Source of the DNA: JBOHUC01 sp050733935
Lineage (GTDB): Bacteria > Eisenbacteria > RBG-16-71-46 > DASYSL01
NCBI GenBank assembly: GCA_050733935.1
Contig: JBOHUC010000105.1
Span: forward strand, 1 to 33,872
DNA length: 33,872 bases
Direction of reading: 5' to 3'
The notes under the pieces were generated by a model. That model was not told the origin of the DNA, made no database searches, and was given only the letters and a program-made list of their open reading frames with translations. Below, in pieces: positions 31,471-33,872 of this stretch. The position numbers were made by a program, and so were the translations under genes. Position 1 is the stretch's first letter, and the number at the start of each line of letters is the position of its first letter.

Positions 31471-33872
31471 GACCTCCCCGCTCATGGAGCAGTTCGGTCG
31501 CATCAAGCGCGCCCATCCGGACGCGATCCTCTTTTTCCGCGTGGGCGACTTCTACGAAACGTTCTACGACGACGCGGTCGAGGCCGCACGGCTCCTCGGC
31601 ATCACGCTCACTTCGCGCAACAAGAACGATCCCGAGCCGATTCCGCTCGCCGGCATTCCGTGGCATCAGCGGGACGTCTACGTCGCCCGCCTTCTCCGCC
31701 AGGGACGGCGGGTCGCGATCTGCGAGCAACTGGAGGATCCGGCCCAGGCGAAGGGGCTCGTCGACCGCGGCGTGACCGAGGTGCTCACCCCGGGCTCGGT
31801 CGTGAGCGATGCGTTTCTCGTTTCGGCGGAGAGCAACTTCCTCGCCGTCGTGCTCGTCGACGGCGAGCGAGGTGAACGCGGCGAACGCGCCGGACTGGCG
31901 CTCGTCGAGGCCTCGACCGGCGAATTCCTCGCGGGGGAGCTCGACGCCGACGACGCCGCGGCCGAGCTCGGGCGCTACGCGATCGCGGAGTTCGTCCTTC
32001 CGGTCGGGGCGACGCTCCCGCACGCGCTCGAGGCCGCACTCTTCGGCGCGCGCGCGGTCACGCGCCTTCCGGTCGCGCGCTTTGCGGACGAAGGCGCCGG
32101 CGGCACGCTCGAACGGCAGTTCGGTGCGCGCGAGGCCAGGGCGTTCGCGGACGCTCCGCTCGCGGTGCGGGCCGCGGCGGCGGCGCTCTCCTATCTCGGC
32201 GAAGTCCAGGGAAGCGCGCTGAGCCAGATCCGCCGCATTGTGCGCCTCTCGCTGCGCGAGCATCTCGGCCTCGATCCGGCCTCGCGACGCTCGCTCGAGC
32301 TGTTCGAGCCTGCGCCCGGCGGGGATGCCCGCCACACCCTGTGGGCGGTCGTGAACCGGACCGTGAGTGCGGCGGGGGCGCGGCGCCTGCGCTCCTGGCT
32401 CGAGCGGCCACTCGTCGACCCCGCCGCGATCGACGAGCGACTCGACGCGGTCGAGGAGCTCGTGCGCGATCCGGCACGGCGCGCGGACGTGCGCACGCTG
32501 CTCGACCGCACGTACGATCTCGAGCGGCTCACCGCGCGCGCGGCCTCGGGCAAGGCGAACGCCCGCGACCTCGTCACACTCCGCGAGACGCTGCTCGCCG
32601 TGCCCGCGCTCGCGGCGCGCCTCACCGGGACGGAGACCGAAGGGCTCGCGCGGCTTGCCCGGGCGCTCGATCCGCATGCGGAGCTCGTCGAGCTCCTGGG
32701 ACGGGCGCTCGTCAGCGAGCCGCCGCCAGGTGTCCGGGACGGCGGCATGATCCGCCCCGGCTACGACTCCACGCTCGACGAGCTTCGTGAGACGGCGGGG
32801 AGCGGAAAGCGCTGGCTCCTCGAGTTCGAGGCGCGCGAGCGCGAAGCGACGGGGATTCCGTCGCTCAAGGTCGGCTACAACCGCGTGTTCGGCTATTTCA
32901 TCGAGATCACGCGCGCCCATCTCGCGCGCGCCCCGGAATCCTACGAACGCCGCCAGACGCTCACGAACGCCGAGCGCTTCGTCACGCCTGCGCTCAAGGA
33001 GCGCGAAGCTCAGGTCCTCTCCGCCGAGGAGCGTCTTCGAAACGCGGAGTACGAGTGCTTCGTCGCCCTCCGCGAGCGCGTCGCGCACGACACGGCAACG
33101 CTCCAGGCGACCGCCGCGGCGCTCGCGGCCCTGGATGCCCTCGGATCGCTCGCCGATCTGGCCGCCCAGGGCGGATACGTTCGTCCGCGTCTCGACGGGG
33201 GCGGGCGGCTCTTCCTCACGGCGTCACGCCATCCGGTCGTCGAGCGGCTCCTGCCGCCGGGACACTTCGTGCCGAACGACGTCGATCTCGATCCCTCGGG
33301 CAAGCAAATCGTGCTCCTCACGGGGCCCAACATGGCGGGGAAGTCGACCTACATGCGGCAGGTCGCGCTCTGTGTGCTGCTCGCCCAGACGGGCTCGTTC
33401 GTGCCGTGCGAGGCCGCGGAAATCGGAGTCGTGGATCAGATCTTCACGCGTGTCGGCGCGGCCGATCACGTGGCGGGAGGGCAGTCCACGTTCATGCTCG
33501 AGATGCTCGAGACGGCGAACATCCTGAAGCGCGCGACCGCGCGCTCGCTCGTTCTGCTCGACGAGATCGGGCGGGGGACGTCGACGTACGACGGCATGTC
33601 GCTCGCGTGGGCGGTCACGGAGGAGCTCCATCGCGACTCGGGCCCGCGGCCGCGCACGCTGTTCGCGACGCACTATCACGAGCTCACGCAGCTCGCGGAC
33701 CACCTGCCGCGGGTCGTGAACCGAAGCGTCGAGGTCGAGGAGCATGGCGAGGACGTCGTGTTCCTGCACCAGGTCGTGGACGGCCCGGCGGACCGGTCCT
33801 ACGGCATTCACGTCGCGCGTCTTGCCGGCCTTCCCGCGCACGTGGTCGCGCGCGCACGCGACATTCTTGTAC
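31460..33872 (+). CDS. mutS: DNA mismatch repair protein MutS (3' end outside window)
   Basis: GTG at 31460 with GGAGGGGG just upstream, overlapping the previous gene by 11 nt; 804 codons are visible and the frame runs off the right edge, with perhaps 50-80 residues missing. It recognises mismatches and starts repair with MutL. Seen: GDFYETF with mismatch-contacting F31 and E33, the NPxP-like IPLAGIPWH, GYNRVFGYFIEIT clamp motif, Walker A GPNMAGKST (622-630), FMLEMLETANIL, Walker B LVLLDEIGRGTSTYDG and ATHYHELT. An ATG at 31484 is an alternative start. Confidence 0.95.
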   Translation, partial: MAAKTSPLMEQFGRIKRAHPDAILFFRVGDFYETFYDDAVEAARLLGITLTSRNKNDPEPIPLAGIPWHQRDVYVARLLRQGRRVAICEQLEDPAQAKGLVDRGVTEVLTPGSVVSDAFLVSAESNFLAVVLVDGERGERGERAGLALVEASTGEFLAGELDADDAAAELGRYAIAEFVLPVGATLPHALEAALFGARAVTRLPVARFADEGAGGTLERQFGAREARAFADAPLAVRAAAAALSYLGEVQGSALSQIRRIVRLSLREHLGLDPASRRSLELFEPAPGGDARHTLWAVVNRTVSAAGARRLRSWLERPLVDPAAIDERLDAVEELVRDPARRADVRTLLDRTYDLERLTARAASGKANARDLVTLRETLLAVPALAARLTGTETEGLARLARALDPHAELVELLGRALVSEPPPGVRDGGMIRPGYDSTLDELRETAGSGKRWLLEFEAREREATGIPSLKVGYNRVFGYFIEITRAHLARAPESYERRQTLTNAERFVTPALKEREAQVLSAEERLRNAEYECFVALRERVAHDTATLQATAAALAALDALGSLADLAAQGGYVRPRLDGGGRLFLTASRHPVVERLLPPGHFVPNDVDLDPSGKQIVLLTGPNMAGKSTYMRQVALCVLLAQTGSFVPCEAAEIGVVDQIFTRVGAADHVAGGQSTFMLEMLETANILKRATARSLVLLDEIGRGTSTYDGMSLAWAVTEELHRDSGPRPRTLFATHYHELTQLADHLPRVVNRSVEVEEHGEDVVFLHQVVDGPADRSYGIHVARLAGLPAHVVARARDILV

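Overview
The window is a gene-dense, very GC-rich bacterial chromosome segment. Genes overlap as ATGA, GTGA or TGATG, and GTG and TTG starts are common. There are no rRNAs, tRNAs, CRISPR arrays, transposases or phage genes. The gene content (a MutL/GlmL-like ASKHA protein beside a DUF6754 membrane module, a bacterial microcompartment shell cluster, a tiny Lys/Arg-rich ribosomal-type protein) together with the codon use suggests an uncultured member of the FCB superphylum or a neighbour, such as Candidatus Eisenbacteria. That taxonomic guess is inference. All genes except one two-gene block (15795-17626) are on the + strand.

Region 1 (1-7952): the end of an unknown gene, a conserved 104-aa protein, a MutL/GlmL-family ATPase without its mutase, and a barrel-sandwich-like protein. 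A hairpin and a good promoter follow, then four membrane-associated genes (DUF6754/Fn3 protein plus three others) that look like one complex. The region ends with a LipM/LplA-type acyltransferase. Region 2 (7953-15758): two tandem promoters drive a complete peptide ABC transporter (binding lipoprotein, two permeases, two ATPases), with phosphoglycerate mutase GpmI attached at the 3' end.

Region 3 (15795-17626, minus strand): an MDR oxidoreductase and a broken NmrA/SDR-type gene carrying an internal deletion with a frameshift; the pair looks like a later insertion. Region 4 (17627-20689): a 615-nt intergenic region with inverted repeats, an exact sigma-54 consensus and a separate TTGACA/TAGCGT promoter. 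It precedes a compact microcompartment SHELL operon (BMC-H, BMC-H, BMC-P, BMC-T, BMC-P, BMC-P) with no recognisable cargo enzyme, closed by an HU/IHF gene. This shell-only locus is the most interesting system in the window.

Region 5 (20713-33872): housekeeping genes: a 31-aa basic protein, RNase R, a PilZ protein with a histone-like tail, hisC, aroA, cmk, plsC, rpsA (six S1 domains), miaB, a secreted TPR-type protein and mutS (cut by the window end). The reading frames look intact, and the best promoters share the pattern TTGAC(A/G/T)-17/18-TA(GC)NT.
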